A stretch of 52,999 bases of DNA, taken from NCBI GenBank assembly GCA_030430535.1, contig JAUIKY010000024.1, positions 1 through 52,999 of the forward strand. Reading direction: 5' to 3'. Below are positions 35,761 to 45,254 of the stretch, in pieces; position 1 is the first letter of the stretch, and each line of letters begins with the position of its first letter. Source of the stretch: Bacteroidia bacterium (GTDB lineage Bacteria; Bacteroidota; Bacteroidia; Flavobacteriales; Flavobacteriaceae). Both the position numbers and the translations under genes were made by a program. The notes beneath the pieces were generated by a model. It had not been told where the DNA came from, made no database searches, and saw only the letters and a program-made list of their open reading frames with translations.

Positions 35761-36435
35761 TTAAATCAAATACGCAATACCAACCCCTAAAACAATGGCA
35801 ATAAATTTTGATAAATTAAATTTATGTCCGTCGCTACTTTCAAACAAAATAGTGGTCGAAATATGGAAAAATATACCAATAACTAAGGCATTTATGGCAT
35901 GTGAATACTGTGCAATAGCAGTTGATTCATGTGAAATCCACGTGCCCAAAGGCGTCATTAAAGCAAACACAACCAAAAAAGCAGCCATTTGTATTTTGCT
36001 ATAATTACTTTGTATTAAAAACAGTGTGATGATAAGTGCAATGGGTATTTTATGAACCAAAACCCCATAAACCATGTCGTTGTGGTCGTGTATCGAAAAG
36101 CCTTCCAAAAAACTATGAATACACAAACTAACGAACAATAACCACGGAAAAGCCGTTTCATTTTTATGCACATGTACATGCCCATGCTCGGCACCTTTTG
36201 AGAAAAGCTCCAGTACAATTTGCAGTAAAATACCGCACATAATGAGTACACCGGTAAACTTAGCGTCTATATGGTGGTACACCTCGGGCAACAATTCAAA
36301 AAGGGTGAGTGCCAACAAAAACGCCCCACTGAACGACAGCAATAATTTAGTATTCCAAGATTTTTGCTTTTTGGTTAAAGTGGCCAGAAAAAAACCCAAA
36401 ACCACTGCCAATATGGGAAAAAGAAATTTATTCAT
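35761..36435 (-). CDS. ZIP-family metal transporter
   Basis: 224 residues with about seven to eight hydrophobic helices. Helix 4 carries CIHSFLEGFSIHDH and helix 5 VHKIPIAL, the His/Glu metal path of ZIP transporters, and a His-rich cytoplasmic loop HGHVHVHKNE lies between helices 3 and 4. Moves Zn or another divalent cation into the cytoplasm; metal not certain. No Fur/Zur box identified upstream. Confidence 0.88.
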   Translation of the reverse strand: MNKFLFPILAVVLGFFLATLTKKQKSWNTKLLLSFSGAFLLALTLFELLPEVYHHIDAKFTGVLIMCGILLQIVLELFSKGAEHGHVHVHKNETAFPWLLFVSLCIHSFLEGFSIHDHNDMVYGVLVHKIPIALIITLFLIQSNYSKIQMAAFLVVFALMTPLGTWISHESTAIAQYSHAINALVIGIFFHISTTILFESSDGHKFNLSKFIAIVLGVGIAYLI

Positions 36436-36464
36436 TTAAATTTATTCAACTATAGATTATCTAT

Positions 36465-37196
36465 CTACTTAAAAATCATTACCAAGCGTTCAGAAGTTTT
36501 GGGGCTGAATTTCCTCAGTTTATAATCACCAAAAACATCCAATAAATACACGCCGGCCTGCTCAAAAAGCTGCTCGAAATCCTGTAAAGTAAAGGCACGA
36601 ACACGCTCCTGAAAATGGTAATCTTTATCGCCAACAGCAAACCGAATGTCCTTTATAATATAATCGCCGTCAACATAACGCTTTAATCGGAACTCGATAT
36701 CATCAACCACTTTCGTTTCTTCGGGTACCAAATGGTCTATAACATATTCACTGTTCATAAAATCGATTACCGCAAAACCACGTTCGTTCAAATTAGCCTT
36801 AATCGCCTTAATGGTTTTTAGGTTATCGGCATCGTCCTCAAAATACCCGAAACTGGTAAACAGGTTGAATACGGCATCGAACTGCTTTCGGTAGGGCAGG
36901 CACATATCGTGTACATCAAAATGCAAACGGTGGTTTTCAAACTTTTTGGCATACGCAATACTATTTTCGCTCAAGTCTACCCCCGTAACGTCGTAACCAA
37001 TTTTGTTCAAATAGCGGGCGTGGCGGCCCTTTCCGCAGGCCAAATCCAAAATAGTGCCGTTTTCAGGAATGTTTAAATAATCGGTAAGCGTTTCCATAAA
37101 GGCATGGGCCTCGGTCGCATCCCGATCTTTGTATAAAATATGGTAGTAAGGCGTGTCAAACCACGACGTAAACCATGTAGATGTATTATTGGTCAT
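36465..37196 (-). CDS. SAM-dependent methyltransferase, class I
   Basis: 243 residues. Rossmann motif I ILDLACGKGRHARYL at 49-63, acidic D in GVDLSENSI, then HFDVHDMCLPY and FNLFTSFGYF. The fold is clear but the substrate is not; small-molecule methyltransferase with a methyltransf_25-like domain. 29 bases upstream of the ZIP gene on the same strand. Confidence 0.85.
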   Translation of the reverse strand: MTNNTSTWFTSWFDTPYYHILYKDRDATEAHAFMETLTDYLNIPENGTILDLACGKGRHARYLNKIGYDVTGVDLSENSIAYAKKFENHRLHFDVHDMCLPYRKQFDAVFNLFTSFGYFEDDADNLKTIKAIKANLNERGFAVIDFMNSEYVIDHLVPEETKVVDDIEFRLKRYVDGDYIIKDIRFAVGDKDYHFQERVRAFTLQDFEQLFEQAGVYLLDVFGDYKLRKFSPKTSERLVMIFK

Positions 37197-37208
37197 AAAT
37201 TTTTTTTG

Positions 37209-37285
37209 GGGTTCCCCTGTCGGGGTCAGGCTTTCCGCTATATCTTTTTAAAATATAAAAAGGATGCCGCTGCAATCCTTAACCC
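37209..37285. repeat. Interspersed palindromic element
   Basis: Starts with a small hairpin CCCCTGTCGGGG (37214-37225), then TCAGGCTTTCCGCTATATC, a central palindrome TATCTTTTTA/TATAAAAAGGAT, and GCCGCTGCAATCCTTAACCC. Flavobacterial genomes, as I recall, carry families with the same CCGCT ... AAAAAGGATGCCGCT layout in intergenic gaps. It separates the divergent methyltransferase genes. Confidence 0.55.
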
Positions 37286-37324
37286 ATTATCTGCTTTTGC
37301 TAGTGTTTAACCGCAAAATTACAT

Positions 37325-37332
37325 TATTTTTG
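37325..37332 (+). promoter_or_regulatory. Promoter -7 element
   Basis: TATTTTTG followed by C, 20 bases before the THUMP methyltransferase ATG. Nearest TTG is 25 bases upstream, slightly far. Confidence 0.42.
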
Positions 37333-37352
37333 CAAGGTATCAGACTAAAAAA

Positions 37353-38510
37353 ATGGAAGAAAATTTCAACATGGTCGCCAAAACCTTATTTGGCTTTGAA
37401 GATTTATTGGAAAACGAATTAAGACAAATGGGCGCACAAAGCATCAAAAAAGGGGTGCGTAACGTCTCGTTTGTTGGTGACAAAGGGTTTATGTACAAAG
37501 CCAACTTGGGACTGCGCACGGCCATAAAAATATTAAAGCCCATTCACAGCTTTAACGTCAACAACGAAAAAGACCTTTACAATAAAATCTACGCCATGGA
37601 TTGGACTAAATACCTAAAACCAAACGGCAGTTTGGCGGTTGATGCCACTATCCACTCGCATTTGTTTTCGCATTCGCTCTTTATTGCCCAAAAAACAAAG
37701 GATGCCATTGTTGATAAATTTCGTGATACCGATGGGCAGCGTCCGGATGTCGATTTGAAATTCCCCGATTTAAAAATCAATGTGCATGTTGATCGGAACC
37801 GCTGTACAGTGTCGTTAGATGCTTCAGGTGATTCGTTGCACAAGCGCGGTTACAAAACCGCCACCAATATCGCTCCGATTAACGAAGTGCTCGCTGCTGG
37901 AATGATTATGCTTTCGGGGTGGGATGGCCAAAGTGATTTTATGGACCCCATGTGTGGTAGTGGTACCATTTTGATTGAAGCGGCCATGATTGCCTGCAAC
38001 ATTCCGCCGAATTTGATGCGAAACGAATTTGCTTTCGAACGGTGGCCCGATTGGGATGTCGATTTGTTCGAAAAAATAGAGGAATCGTTACTCAACAAAA
38101 CCCGCGATTTCCATCATAAAATCATCGGTTACGACAAAGCGCCAAGTGCCGTTCTTAAAGCCAGAGACAATGTGAAAAATGCCCAATTGGACGATTTTAT
38201 TGAAGTGAAACACGAAGATTTTTTCAAAACGCAAAAGCCGGGTGAAAACAAATTACACATGGTATTTAATCCGCCGTACGGTGAGCGTTTAAATATCGAT
38301 ATGGAGAAATTCTATGCAGAGATAGGCGATACCTTAAAACAAAACTACCCAGGCACCGATGCTTGGTTTATCACCAGTAACCTCGATGCTTTAAAACATG
38401 TGGGCTTGCGGCCTTCCAAAAAAATACAGCTTTACAACGCAAAATTGGAATCGCGTTTGGTAAAATATGTGATGTATGAGGGGAGCAAGAAGGGAAAGTA
38501 TATGAAGTAA
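37353..38510 (+). CDS. THUMP-domain RNA guanine-N2 methyltransferase (RlmL N-terminal type)
   Basis: 385 residues. N-terminal ferredoxin-like/THUMP RNA-binding region (about 1-160), then UPF0020 catalytic domain with SAM motif I DFMDPMCGSGTILIEAA (195-211) and the N-P-P-Y active site at 306-309 (FNPPYGERL), the motif of exocyclic-N methyltransferases. Homologues methylate G2445 of 23S rRNA; the exact site here is inference. Confidence 0.9.
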   Translation: MEENFNMVAKTLFGFEDLLENELRQMGAQSIKKGVRNVSFVGDKGFMYKANLGLRTAIKILKPIHSFNVNNEKDLYNKIYAMDWTKYLKPNGSLAVDATIHSHLFSHSLFIAQKTKDAIVDKFRDTDGQRPDVDLKFPDLKINVHVDRNRCTVSLDASGDSLHKRGYKTATNIAPINEVLAAGMIMLSGWDGQSDFMDPMCGSGTILIEAAMIACNIPPNLMRNEFAFERWPDWDVDLFEKIEESLLNKTRDFHHKIIGYDKAPSAVLKARDNVKNAQLDDFIEVKHEDFFKTQKPGENKLHMVFNPPYGERLNIDMEKFYAEIGDTLKQNYPGTDAWFITSNLDALKHVGLRPSKKIQLYNAKLESRLVKYVMYEGSKKGKYMK

Positions 38511-38518
38511 TTACTAAA

Positions 38519-39313
38519 CTATTTCCCTAATTTTAAAATTCTAATTGCTCCTTGAATAACCAGTATAAAAACAATCGAGCCAATTATTAAATCGGGTTTA
38601 CTGGAGTTCAGCCAGTTAACCAGCACTCCTGCGGTAATAACCCCTAAATTAATAATAACATCGTTTGAAGTAAATATCATACTGGCTTTCATATGGGCTT
38701 CTTCTTTGCTTTTCGATTTTTGCAATAGGTAAAGGCAAATACCATTGGCGGTTAATGCCAATAACGAAACAATAATCATGGTCGTGAAATCAGGAAGTTT
38801 TTCTGTTCCAAAAAATCGCCTTAAAACTTCAATAAATCCAATTAGAGCTAACATCATTTGAAAATATCCGGCAAGTTTGGCAATTCGTTTTTTTCTAACC
38901 AAAGTACCGCCAACTGCAAAAAGGCTTATGCCATAAACAAACGAATCGGCCAACATATCCAAACTATCTGCAACCAATCCCATCGATTTTGAAACAATAC
39001 CAGTAAGCATTTCAATTATAAAGAAGAGGAAATTAATAGCGAGTACTGTCCACAGCAACTTTTTTTGATTAGTATTTTCGGTAACCTCAAAATCTTCAAC
39101 TAATTCAGTGGAAACCTTTTTGCCGCCTAAATTCAATTGCAAAATGGCCGTTTCAACAGAATCGGCTTCACTTGTATGATAGACAAACAATGTTCGATTG
39201 GGAATATCAAAATCCAGATGTTTTATGCTTGATATGCCATCTAATTTCATCCGGATTAAATTCTCTTCCGAAGGACAATCCATTTTGGTAATTTTGAATT
39301 CTGTTTTTTGCAT
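38519..39313 (-). CDS. Cation efflux (CDF-like) transporter with N-terminal HMA-like domain
   Basis: 264 residues. Residues 1-75 form an HMA-like ferredoxin fold (KITKMDCPSEENLIRMKL) that keeps only one of the two usual cysteines. From about 85 come five to six helices with the CDF motif GLVADSLDMLADSFVYGISL, whose two aspartates bind metal, and a second metal helix near SNDVIINLGVI. It lacks the usual cytoplasmic C-terminal domain; the HMA-like part may replace it. Likely exports Zn, Co or Fe. Convergent with the THUMP gene, 8 bases apart. Confidence 0.8.
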   Translation of the reverse strand: MQKTEFKITKMDCPSEENLIRMKLDGISSIKHLDFDIPNRTLFVYHTSEADSVETAILQLNLGGKKVSTELVEDFEVTENTNQKKLLWTVLAINFLFFIIEMLTGIVSKSMGLVADSLDMLADSFVYGISLFAVGGTLVRKKRIAKLAGYFQMMLALIGFIEVLRRFFGTEKLPDFTTMIIVSLLALTANGICLYLLQKSKSKEEAHMKASMIFTSNDVIINLGVITAGVLVNWLNSSKPDLIIGSIVFILVIQGAIRILKLGK

Positions 39314-39388
39314 AGGATAATTTTGTTGCCAACAAATATAACAAAACCTAAAAAGTCAAAATCCACGAAAAGAATAACTAATTTAGCT

Positions 39389-39396
39389 TACGTTTG
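39389..39396 (+). promoter_or_regulatory. Promoter -7 element before ABC exporter
   Basis: TACGTTTG fits TAnnTTTG, 16 bases before the ATG at 39413; a very short leader would result. No TTG box seen. Confidence 0.4.
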
Positions 39397-39412
39397 TTTT
39401 AAATAATTTTTA

Positions 39413-41185
39413 ATGCAGCACTTAAAAGAATCTTTCGAAAATAAAAAGGGATCCAAATCTAAAGTTACCATTGGGCAAGCCTTTAAAACCATTATTTGGC
39501 CACGACGAAATCTGGTATTTGTCGGTTTATTGCTTATTGTAATAAGAAGTTTGGCCGGTTTAATATTGCCATGGCAGAGTAAAGTGTTGTTGGACGACGT
39601 GGTGCCCAGCAAAGACTTAAGCAAAGTCTATACTTTGGTAGCCATTGTGTTATCGGCTATTTTGGTGCAGGCGGTCACTTCGTTTGCATTAACTCGAATT
39701 TTAAGTGTACAGGCACAATATTTAATTAGTGAGTTGCGTGCCCAAGTACAGAAAAAAGTACTATCGCTGCCCATCAGTTTTTTCGATAACAACAAATCAG
39801 GGGCTTTGGTGTCCCGAATTATGAGTGATGTGGAAGGCGTTCGCAATTTAATCGGTACGGGCTTGGTGCAACTGGTGGGCGGTTCGTTTACGGCCATCGT
39901 TTCATTGATAATTCTCATCAAACTCAACGCGTGGATGACACTTTTTGTGTTCGTGCCATTATCCATTTTTGGGTACATCGCTTTGCGGGCGTTTAAGTAT
40001 ATCCGACCCATTTTCCGCAAACGCGGTAAAATAAATGCTCAAGTTACGGGCCGACTCACGGAAACCTTGGCTGGTGTGCGAGTGATTAAAGCCTTTAATG
40101 CCGAAGCCCAAGAAAATGAAGTGTTTGAGAAAGGTGTCGATAAACTCTATCAAAATGTAAAAAAGAGTTTAACGGCCACGGCTTTAATGACGAGTTCCTC
40201 TACTTTTTTAATTGGTGTGGCTACCACGGGCATAATGGGCATTGGTGGTTATTATATGATGCAAGCTGAAATGACCACGGGTGATTTTCTATTTTTCACT
40301 TTAATATTAGGGTTTATGATTGCGCCCATTGTACAAATGAGCAATATTGGGAGCCAACTTACAGAAGCTTTGGCAGGATTGGACCGCACGGAAGAGCTCA
40401 TGAATATGGCTGCCGAGGCTGATAATGAAGACCGAAATATTATTTTGGAAAATTTAAAAGGGCACATCGAATTCAAAGAGGTTTCCTTTGCTTATGAAAC
40501 CGATAAGGACGTTATCCATAACATCAGTTTTAAAGCACCAGCAGGCTCTGTTACTGCCTTGGTGGGCAGTTCGGGCTCTGGAAAATCGACCATTGCAGGA
40601 TTGTCAGCTACGTTTTTAAATCCACGTTCGGGCACTATAACTATTGACGGTAAGGATCTTTCAAAAGTGAATTTGGAAAGCTATCGCCAATATTTGGGCG
40701 TGGTGCTTCAGGATGAATTTTTGTTTGAAGGCACCATTCGTGAAAATATTATGTTTCCAAAACCGAACGCTTCAGAAGAAGAACTTCAAAATGCCGTAAA
40801 AGCAGCTTTTGTAAATGAATTTACCGATCGGTTTGAAAACGGACTGGAAACTTTGATTGGCGAACGTGGCGTGAAACTTTCCGGTGGGCAACGCCAACGG
40901 TTGGCCATTGCCCGAGCGATTTTGGCCGATCCTAAAATCATCATTTTGGATGAAGCTACTTCAAATTTAGATACCGAAAGCGAGGCCTTAATCCAAAAAA
41001 GTTTGGGGCAGTTGGTTAAAAACAGAACCACTATTGTAATTGCGCACCGGTTGAGCACTATTCGTAAAGCCGACCAAATTTTGGTGGTGGAAGCTGGCCG
41101 CATTGTGGAACGTGGCACACATGATGAGCTGATAAAACTAAACGGAAGATATTACGATTTATACACCTATCAAGCAAAAATTTAA
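39413..41185 (+). CDS. ABC exporter, fused permease and ATPase
   Basis: 590-residue half-transporter of the MsbA/multidrug type, working as a dimer in the inner membrane. Six hydrophobic helices within 35-320 (first near VFVGLLLIVIRSLAGL), then the ATPase: Walker A GSSGSGKST (385-393), Q-loop VLQDE, signature LSGGQ (489-493), Walker B IIILDE with E514, and H-loop IAHR. Substrate unknown; lipid or drug export fits. Confidence 0.93.
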   Translation: MQHLKESFENKKGSKSKVTIGQAFKTIIWPRRNLVFVGLLLIVIRSLAGLILPWQSKVLLDDVVPSKDLSKVYTLVAIVLSAILVQAVTSFALTRILSVQAQYLISELRAQVQKKVLSLPISFFDNNKSGALVSRIMSDVEGVRNLIGTGLVQLVGGSFTAIVSLIILIKLNAWMTLFVFVPLSIFGYIALRAFKYIRPIFRKRGKINAQVTGRLTETLAGVRVIKAFNAEAQENEVFEKGVDKLYQNVKKSLTATALMTSSSTFLIGVATTGIMGIGGYYMMQAEMTTGDFLFFTLILGFMIAPIVQMSNIGSQLTEALAGLDRTEELMNMAAEADNEDRNIILENLKGHIEFKEVSFAYETDKDVIHNISFKAPAGSVTALVGSSGSGKSTIAGLSATFLNPRSGTITIDGKDLSKVNLESYRQYLGVVLQDEFLFEGTIRENIMFPKPNASEEELQNAVKAAFVNEFTDRFENGLETLIGERGVKLSGGQRQRLAIARAILADPKIIILDEATSNLDTESEALIQKSLGQLVKNRTTIVIAHRLSTIRKADQILVVEAGRIVERGTHDELIKLNGRYYDLYTYQAKI

Positions 41186-41558
41186 AAACTAGGTTTTTAC
41201 TACACTAAATGATAATTGTCGATTAGTAACGGGGTTAGTCTTCTTTTTTTGTTTTACTTCAGAATAATCGCTAAATTATATGGTGCTATTATCTCAAAAA
41301 AATCATCAGATTAGTATCTGTACTTTTTATTGAATCTTCATTTAACAATATGCATATTCATAATTGATGAATGCATTTACCCCAAAGGTCTATTGTCGGC
41401 TTCTAAGTGTTTGGTAGTCCTGAGAAATTAATTGGATTTGGTGGTTAAGCTTGCGTTTTCATCAATCCCTAATTTCAAATTAATATTAAGTATCTGCAAC
41501 GGTAAATACCCAATATTGATAGTGTGCAATAAGTCTTTTTTTAAATAAAACTTAAGCA
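41186..41558. other. Intergenic stretch, no gene seen
   Basis: 373 bases without a convincing ORF on either strand. It contains one imperfect hairpin, ATGCATATTCAT/ATGAATGCAT (41350-41376), with no T run, and AT-rich sequence before the next gene. No consensus promoter recognised. Confidence 0.4.
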
Positions 41559-42191
41559 ATGTGGGGTTTCGCTTATTTTTTTGTTTTCGTCTTGGTATCT
41601 AATATTAGTGTGCTCAATGCCCAAATTAAAAAAGAGAATTTTAAGTTGGGGATTTCGTATGGTAGTGGTACGCAAAATAGATACCCTTATAAACTTAGTG
41701 ACCACATGCATACTGTTAACTTTTATAAAGCCCAGCTAAACTATCGGTTTAAACAAAAAAGAAGATGGGCATACGAAATTAATTTAGAACCTAGTTTTAA
41801 TGTGGTTCGTCATCAATTGATAAATGAATCGGTTATAAATGCGAAGGATGGCCAAAATTATATTAAATTAAGGGAACAATTTTCGCAAAGACAGGAATTC
41901 AAGGAATATGTTTTAAACATTGGTTTAGTTGTTCGTTATTGCATTAGCAGTGGCCTTAGCAGCTATGCCATTGGGAGCGTGGGGCCAATGATCGGCAATA
42001 GGGATACCGAACGATTGGCCAAAGGGTTTGCATTTTCAGATATTTTTGGATTGGGTTTATCGTTTCAAATAGGAAAAACCACATTTGATTTTCGGTACTC
42101 GATGAGACATACATCTAATTTAAACTTTAAAGCGCCCAATAAAGGCCATAATACCATAAATATGGAGTACTCGGTATTATTCAATCTTTAG
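41559..42191 (+). CDS. PagL-like lipid A 3-O-deacylase (acyloxyacyl hydrolase family)
   Basis: 210 residues with a signal peptide (cleavage likely after SVLNA). The mature part alternates like an eight-stranded outer membrane barrel. The family active site HxSN is present as H184-T-S186-N in RYSMRHTSNLNFKAPNKGHN, including the downstream P-N-x-G. PagL removes the 3-O acyl chain of lipid A in the outer membrane. The chain ends with aromatic-rich MEYSVLFNL, as barrel proteins do. Barrel proteins of other function cannot be fully excluded, but the motif is specific. Confidence 0.78.
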   Translation: MWGFAYFFVFVLVSNISVLNAQIKKENFKLGISYGSGTQNRYPYKLSDHMHTVNFYKAQLNYRFKQKRRWAYEINLEPSFNVVRHQLINESVINAKDGQNYIKLREQFSQRQEFKEYVLNIGLVVRYCISSGLSSYAIGSVGPMIGNRDTERLAKGFAFSDIFGLGLSFQIGKTTFDFRYSMRHTSNLNFKAPNKGHNTINMEYSVLFNL

Positions 42192-42251
42192 ATATCATTT
42201 ATGAAATGAGATGAGCCATAACAAAATCTTGATGCACATTCAGATAATTAC

Positions 42252-42269
42252 TCCCGACAGTTATCGGGA
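42252..42269. repeat. Small palindrome
   Basis: TCCCGACAGTTATCGGGA: stem TCCCGA/TCGGGA with loop CAGTTA, 33 bases before the DinB gene. Resembles the TCCCGT-type hairpin near hisG and probably belongs to the same class of short interspersed repeats. Confidence 0.4.
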
Positions 42270-42302
42270 TGCCCCATAAAAGAAACAATTAAATTCAAAC
42301 AG

Positions 42303-42821
42303 ATGAAAATTACGGATATCGATAAAGCGGAATATGCTGATTTTTACAGCGGATATTTAAGTTTAGTACCCAAACAAACCACTTTAACTGATGGTTTTAA
42401 AGAAGGGTTGATTAGTGTTGCTGAATTTTTTCAAAATATTCAAGCCATCAAATTAAATCATGCTTATGCCCATGCAAAATGGAGCGTAAAGGAAGTTTTT
42501 CAGCACCTTATTGATACCGAGCGTGTTTTTGAGTATCGCTGTTTTTGTATTGCCAGACAGGATAAAACCGCCTTGCCTGGTTTTGAACAAAACGACTATA
42601 TAGTACCATCAAAGGCAAAAAGCAAGAGTTTGGAATCGCTCATTGAGGAGTTCAGCTCAGTTCGGCATAGTTTTATCACCCTATTGAATTCTTTAAGTGA
42701 TGAAGATTTAAAGCACATTGGAAATGCCAATTCCAACCCCATGTCTGCAAGAGCTGCCGCCTTTGTTGTTTTAGGGCATTACCTCTGGCATACAAACATT
42801 ATAAAAGAACGGTATTTGTAG
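42303..42821 (+). CDS. DinB-family protein
   Basis: 172 residues, four-helix bundle of the DinB/YfiT-like metalloenzyme superfamily. The three metal-type histidines are visible in AKWSVKEVFQHLIDTERVF and in the C-terminal GHYLWHTNIIKERYL. Members are putative thiol transferases or hydrolases; activity not assigned. Confidence 0.85.
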   Translation: MKITDIDKAEYADFYSGYLSLVPKQTTLTDGFKEGLISVAEFFQNIQAIKLNHAYAHAKWSVKEVFQHLIDTERVFEYRCFCIARQDKTALPGFEQNDYIVPSKAKSKSLESLIEEFSSVRHSFITLLNSLSDEDLKHIGNANSNPMSARAAAFVVLGHYLWHTNIIKERYL

Positions 42822-42851
42822 TGTTTCTTCTGTAAAAGTCAATACCGAATA

Positions 42852-44060
42852 TTAAGCTAAACTTGTAACTGGCTTTTGTCTTCTTAAAAATAGAAATACC
42901 AAAAGCGATAAAATTCCGAATACCGAAAACCCAATAAACAAAGGCAAAACCGATGAATGGACAAATCCACCAATGTAATTAGCAATAGGTACAGCTAAAA
43001 CGGTAGATAAAAACCCGTTAATAGCTGCGCCAATTCCGGCAATATGCCCCAGAGGTTGCATGGCCAGTGCCCGTAAATTTCCAAAAAGGAAGCCTACGGC
43101 AAAAAATTGTAAGGCGAAAAAGCCTAGTAGAATATAAATGCTCGGGTTGTTGCCCGACCAAAATAAAACCACGTAAAGCACCGAAATAAAAGCGTATGCA
43201 ATACAGGCTGCAAACGCCAAACGCATCATGCCGAATTTTACAACCAAGCGGCTATTTAAAAATGTGGCCAAACCTATGGAAATCGCCAAACTAGCAAATA
43301 TGTACGGGAACATTTCGGCGAGATTATACTGTTCTTGGAATATTTGCTGAGAGGTACTTAAATACACCATAAACGAGCCCGTAATAAACCCTGAGATTAA
43401 AGTAAATGCAATGGCATCGGTATTTTTAAAAAACTCTTTGGTTCCGTTGACAAATAGACTTGATGAAAATTTAATACGTTTTTCTTTTTCAAGTGTTTCC
43501 GGTTGTCTTGACCAAAACCAAAACATAATAAGCACACCAAAAATAAGGTTGAAGTAAAACACCGAAGTCCAATCGAAAAACTCCATTAAAAACTGCCCTA
43601 ATGTGGGTGCTATAACCGGCACCAATAGAAAAAACATCACAATAATAGAAATGATTTTAGCCATATAATCGCCGCTAAATTCATCCCTAACCATTGAAAT
43701 GCTTATCGTTCTTGCCGAAGCCAATCCAAAACCTTGCAAGGTTCTGCCAATAATCATCATCTCAAAATTATTGGTGCTTACACAAATAATACTGGCAATT
43801 ATAAAAATAAAAAAGCCGGCGTAAACCAACGGTTTTCTGCCAAAACTATCTGATAAAGGTCCTAAAATCAATTGCCCAAAACCAATGCCCAGAAAAATCA
43901 TGGTAATCAGTAATTGGTTATCGTCGGCAGTGGTAACACCCAAAGACGCCCCAATTTCCGGTAAAGCCGGTAAAAGTGCATCGATGGATAGGGCCACAAT
44001 CGACATCAAAGAGGCCATAAGGGCTACAAATTCAAATTTTAAATGTTGGGGTTTTTCCAT
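42852..44060 (-). CDS. Bcr/CflA-type multidrug efflux MFS transporter
   Basis: 402 residues with 12 hydrophobic segments. Helix 1 region SIDALLPALPEIGASLG and the A-motif GPLSDSFGRKPLVYAG (about 62-77) mark the drug:H+ antiporter-1 Bcr/CflA group. A -7-like element TAATTTTG on the minus strand (44065-44072) lies only four bases before the ATG, so transcripts may have almost no leader or another start is used. Divergent from a Crp/Fnr regulator that could control it. Confidence 0.9.
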   Translation of the reverse strand: MEKPQHLKFEFVALMASLMSIVALSIDALLPALPEIGASLGVTTADDNQLLITMIFLGIGFGQLILGPLSDSFGRKPLVYAGFFIFIIASIICVSTNNFEMMIIGRTLQGFGLASARTISISMVRDEFSGDYMAKIISIIVMFFLLVPVIAPTLGQFLMEFFDWTSVFYFNLIFGVLIMFWFWSRQPETLEKEKRIKFSSSLFVNGTKEFFKNTDAIAFTLISGFITGSFMVYLSTSQQIFQEQYNLAEMFPYIFASLAISIGLATFLNSRLVVKFGMMRLAFAACIAYAFISVLYVVLFWSGNNPSIYILLGFFALQFFAVGFLFGNLRALAMQPLGHIAGIGAAINGFLSTVLAVPIANYIGGFVHSSVLPLFIGFSVFGILSLLVFLFLRRQKPVTSLA

Positions 44061-44130
44061 GGGGCAAAATTACAGGAAATAAATTCTCTAAAAACTGATT
44101 AACCATTTATTAACACAATGCTATTATTGT

Positions 44131-44138
44131 TAAATTTG
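44131..44138 (+). promoter_or_regulatory. Promoter -7 element before Crp/Fnr gene
   Basis: TAAATTTG, 23 bases before the ATG at 44162, in the divergent gap with the MFS exporter. No TTG box at standard distance. Confidence 0.45.
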
Positions 44139-44161
44139 ATGACTGAAACAATAGCCGCAAT

Positions 44162-44746
44162 ATGAGTATTCAGCCACTTTTAAATTATATAAACAAACAC
44201 GTTAAACTCACTGATGAAGAAGCCGAAATCTTGGCCTCAAAAGTCACTTTTAGAAAATATTTAAAAGGGCAATATGTGGTGCAGCAAGGCGATATCTGTA
44301 AAATAGAATGTTTTGTAGTAAAGGGTTGCACTAAAATGTTTCATGTGGACGAAGCAGGGCAGGAACACATCGTTATGTTTTCGGTTGAAGACTGGTGGAC
44401 GGGCGATATGGGAAGTTTTATTACCCAGACTCCGGCCGATTTCAATATTCAGTGTATCGAAAATACCGAGTTAATACTGTTCCATTACGATACTATTGAA
44501 GTGCTTTACACCGAAATCCCGAAACTGGAACGTTTTTTTAGGCTGATTATCGAGCGGGCCTTTGCCGCATCACAAAAACGTATCGTTAGAAATTTCAGCC
44601 TTTCGGCAAAAGACCGTTACTTGTATTTTAAAAACCAATATCCCGAAATAGAACAGCGCATTCCGCAATATATGATTGCTTCATATTTGGGCATTACCAA
44701 AGAATTCCTTTCAAAAATTAAGAGTGAAATTGCGCTTGAGGCATAG
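44162..44746 (+). CDS. Crp/Fnr-family transcription regulator
   Basis: 194 residues: N-terminal cyclic-nucleotide-binding-like beta-barrel (about 15-120, LKGQYVVQQGDICKIECFV) and C-terminal helix-turn-helix (YMIASYLGITKEFLSKIKSEI). No Fe-S cysteine cluster of Fnr type is evident and the cAMP phosphate-cassette residues are not conserved, so the ligand is unknown. Divergent from the MFS exporter gene, a natural target. Confidence 0.87.
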   Translation: MSIQPLLNYINKHVKLTDEEAEILASKVTFRKYLKGQYVVQQGDICKIECFVVKGCTKMFHVDEAGQEHIVMFSVEDWWTGDMGSFITQTPADFNIQCIENTELILFHYDTIEVLYTEIPKLERFFRLIIERAFAASQKRIVRNFSLSAKDRYLYFKNQYPEIEQRIPQYMIASYLGITKEFLSKIKSEIALEA

Positions 44747-44849
44747 ATTTCAAACAAAATATGCGATAAGGTTTTCAGTAACTATTCCCAAAAACCAGAA
44801 AATCCTTAAATTTATACATTAACCTGTTTTTAAGGAAAGCTATATTGGT

Positions 44850-45254
44850 TTGAAAATTTTTATATCCATACTGTTTTTGGTGTTTATGGGTTGTAAAACC
44901 GAAGAAAAACGTTTTGAAGACCGATTTGTTTGGGATTCGATACACGTTACCGCCACGGCATACAATTCGTTGGCGTACCAAACCAATTCCAATCCGCACA
45001 TTACGGCTTTTGGCGACAGTTTAAAACCCGGTTTAAACTATATTGCGGTGTCTCGCGATTTGCTACGAAAAGGTTTAAAACACAATACTCCTGTAAAAAT
45101 AGAAGGTTTAAAAGGACTCTTTTTTGTAAAAGACAAAATGCACTACAAATGGAAAAACCGCATTGATATTTATATGGGCGTTGATGTAAAAGCCGCCAAG
45201 CAATGGGGCCGGCGGCGTGTTTGTATTGAATACGGTATTCCTAAAATCGAGTAG
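44850..45254 (+). CDS. 3D-domain lipoprotein
   Basis: 134 residues from the TTG at 44850. MKIFISILFLVFMGC is a short lipoprotein signal with lipobox FMGC. The mature part is a 3D domain: VTATAYNS, then AFGDSLKPGLNYIAVSRDLL, then a D in VKDKMHY and IDIYMGVD, the three-Asp pattern shared with the MltA/Rpf2 double-psi barrel of peptidoglycan lytic enzymes. Probably acts on cell wall under the outer membrane. Its stop abuts the stop of the convergent exbD gene. Confidence 0.82.
   Translation: MKIFISILFLVFMGCKTEEKRFEDRFVWDSIHVTATAYNSLAYQTNSNPHITAFGDSLKPGLNYIAVSRDLLRKGLKHNTPVKIEGLKGLFFVKDKMHYKWKNRIDIYMGVDVKAAKQWGRRRVCIEYGIPKIE

Noticed and set aside
44065-44072. Leaderless MFS mRNA from TAATTTTG four bases before the ATG
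   Set aside because: A single AT-rich 8-base match with no TTG partner; too weak to claim, noted only in the gene entry.
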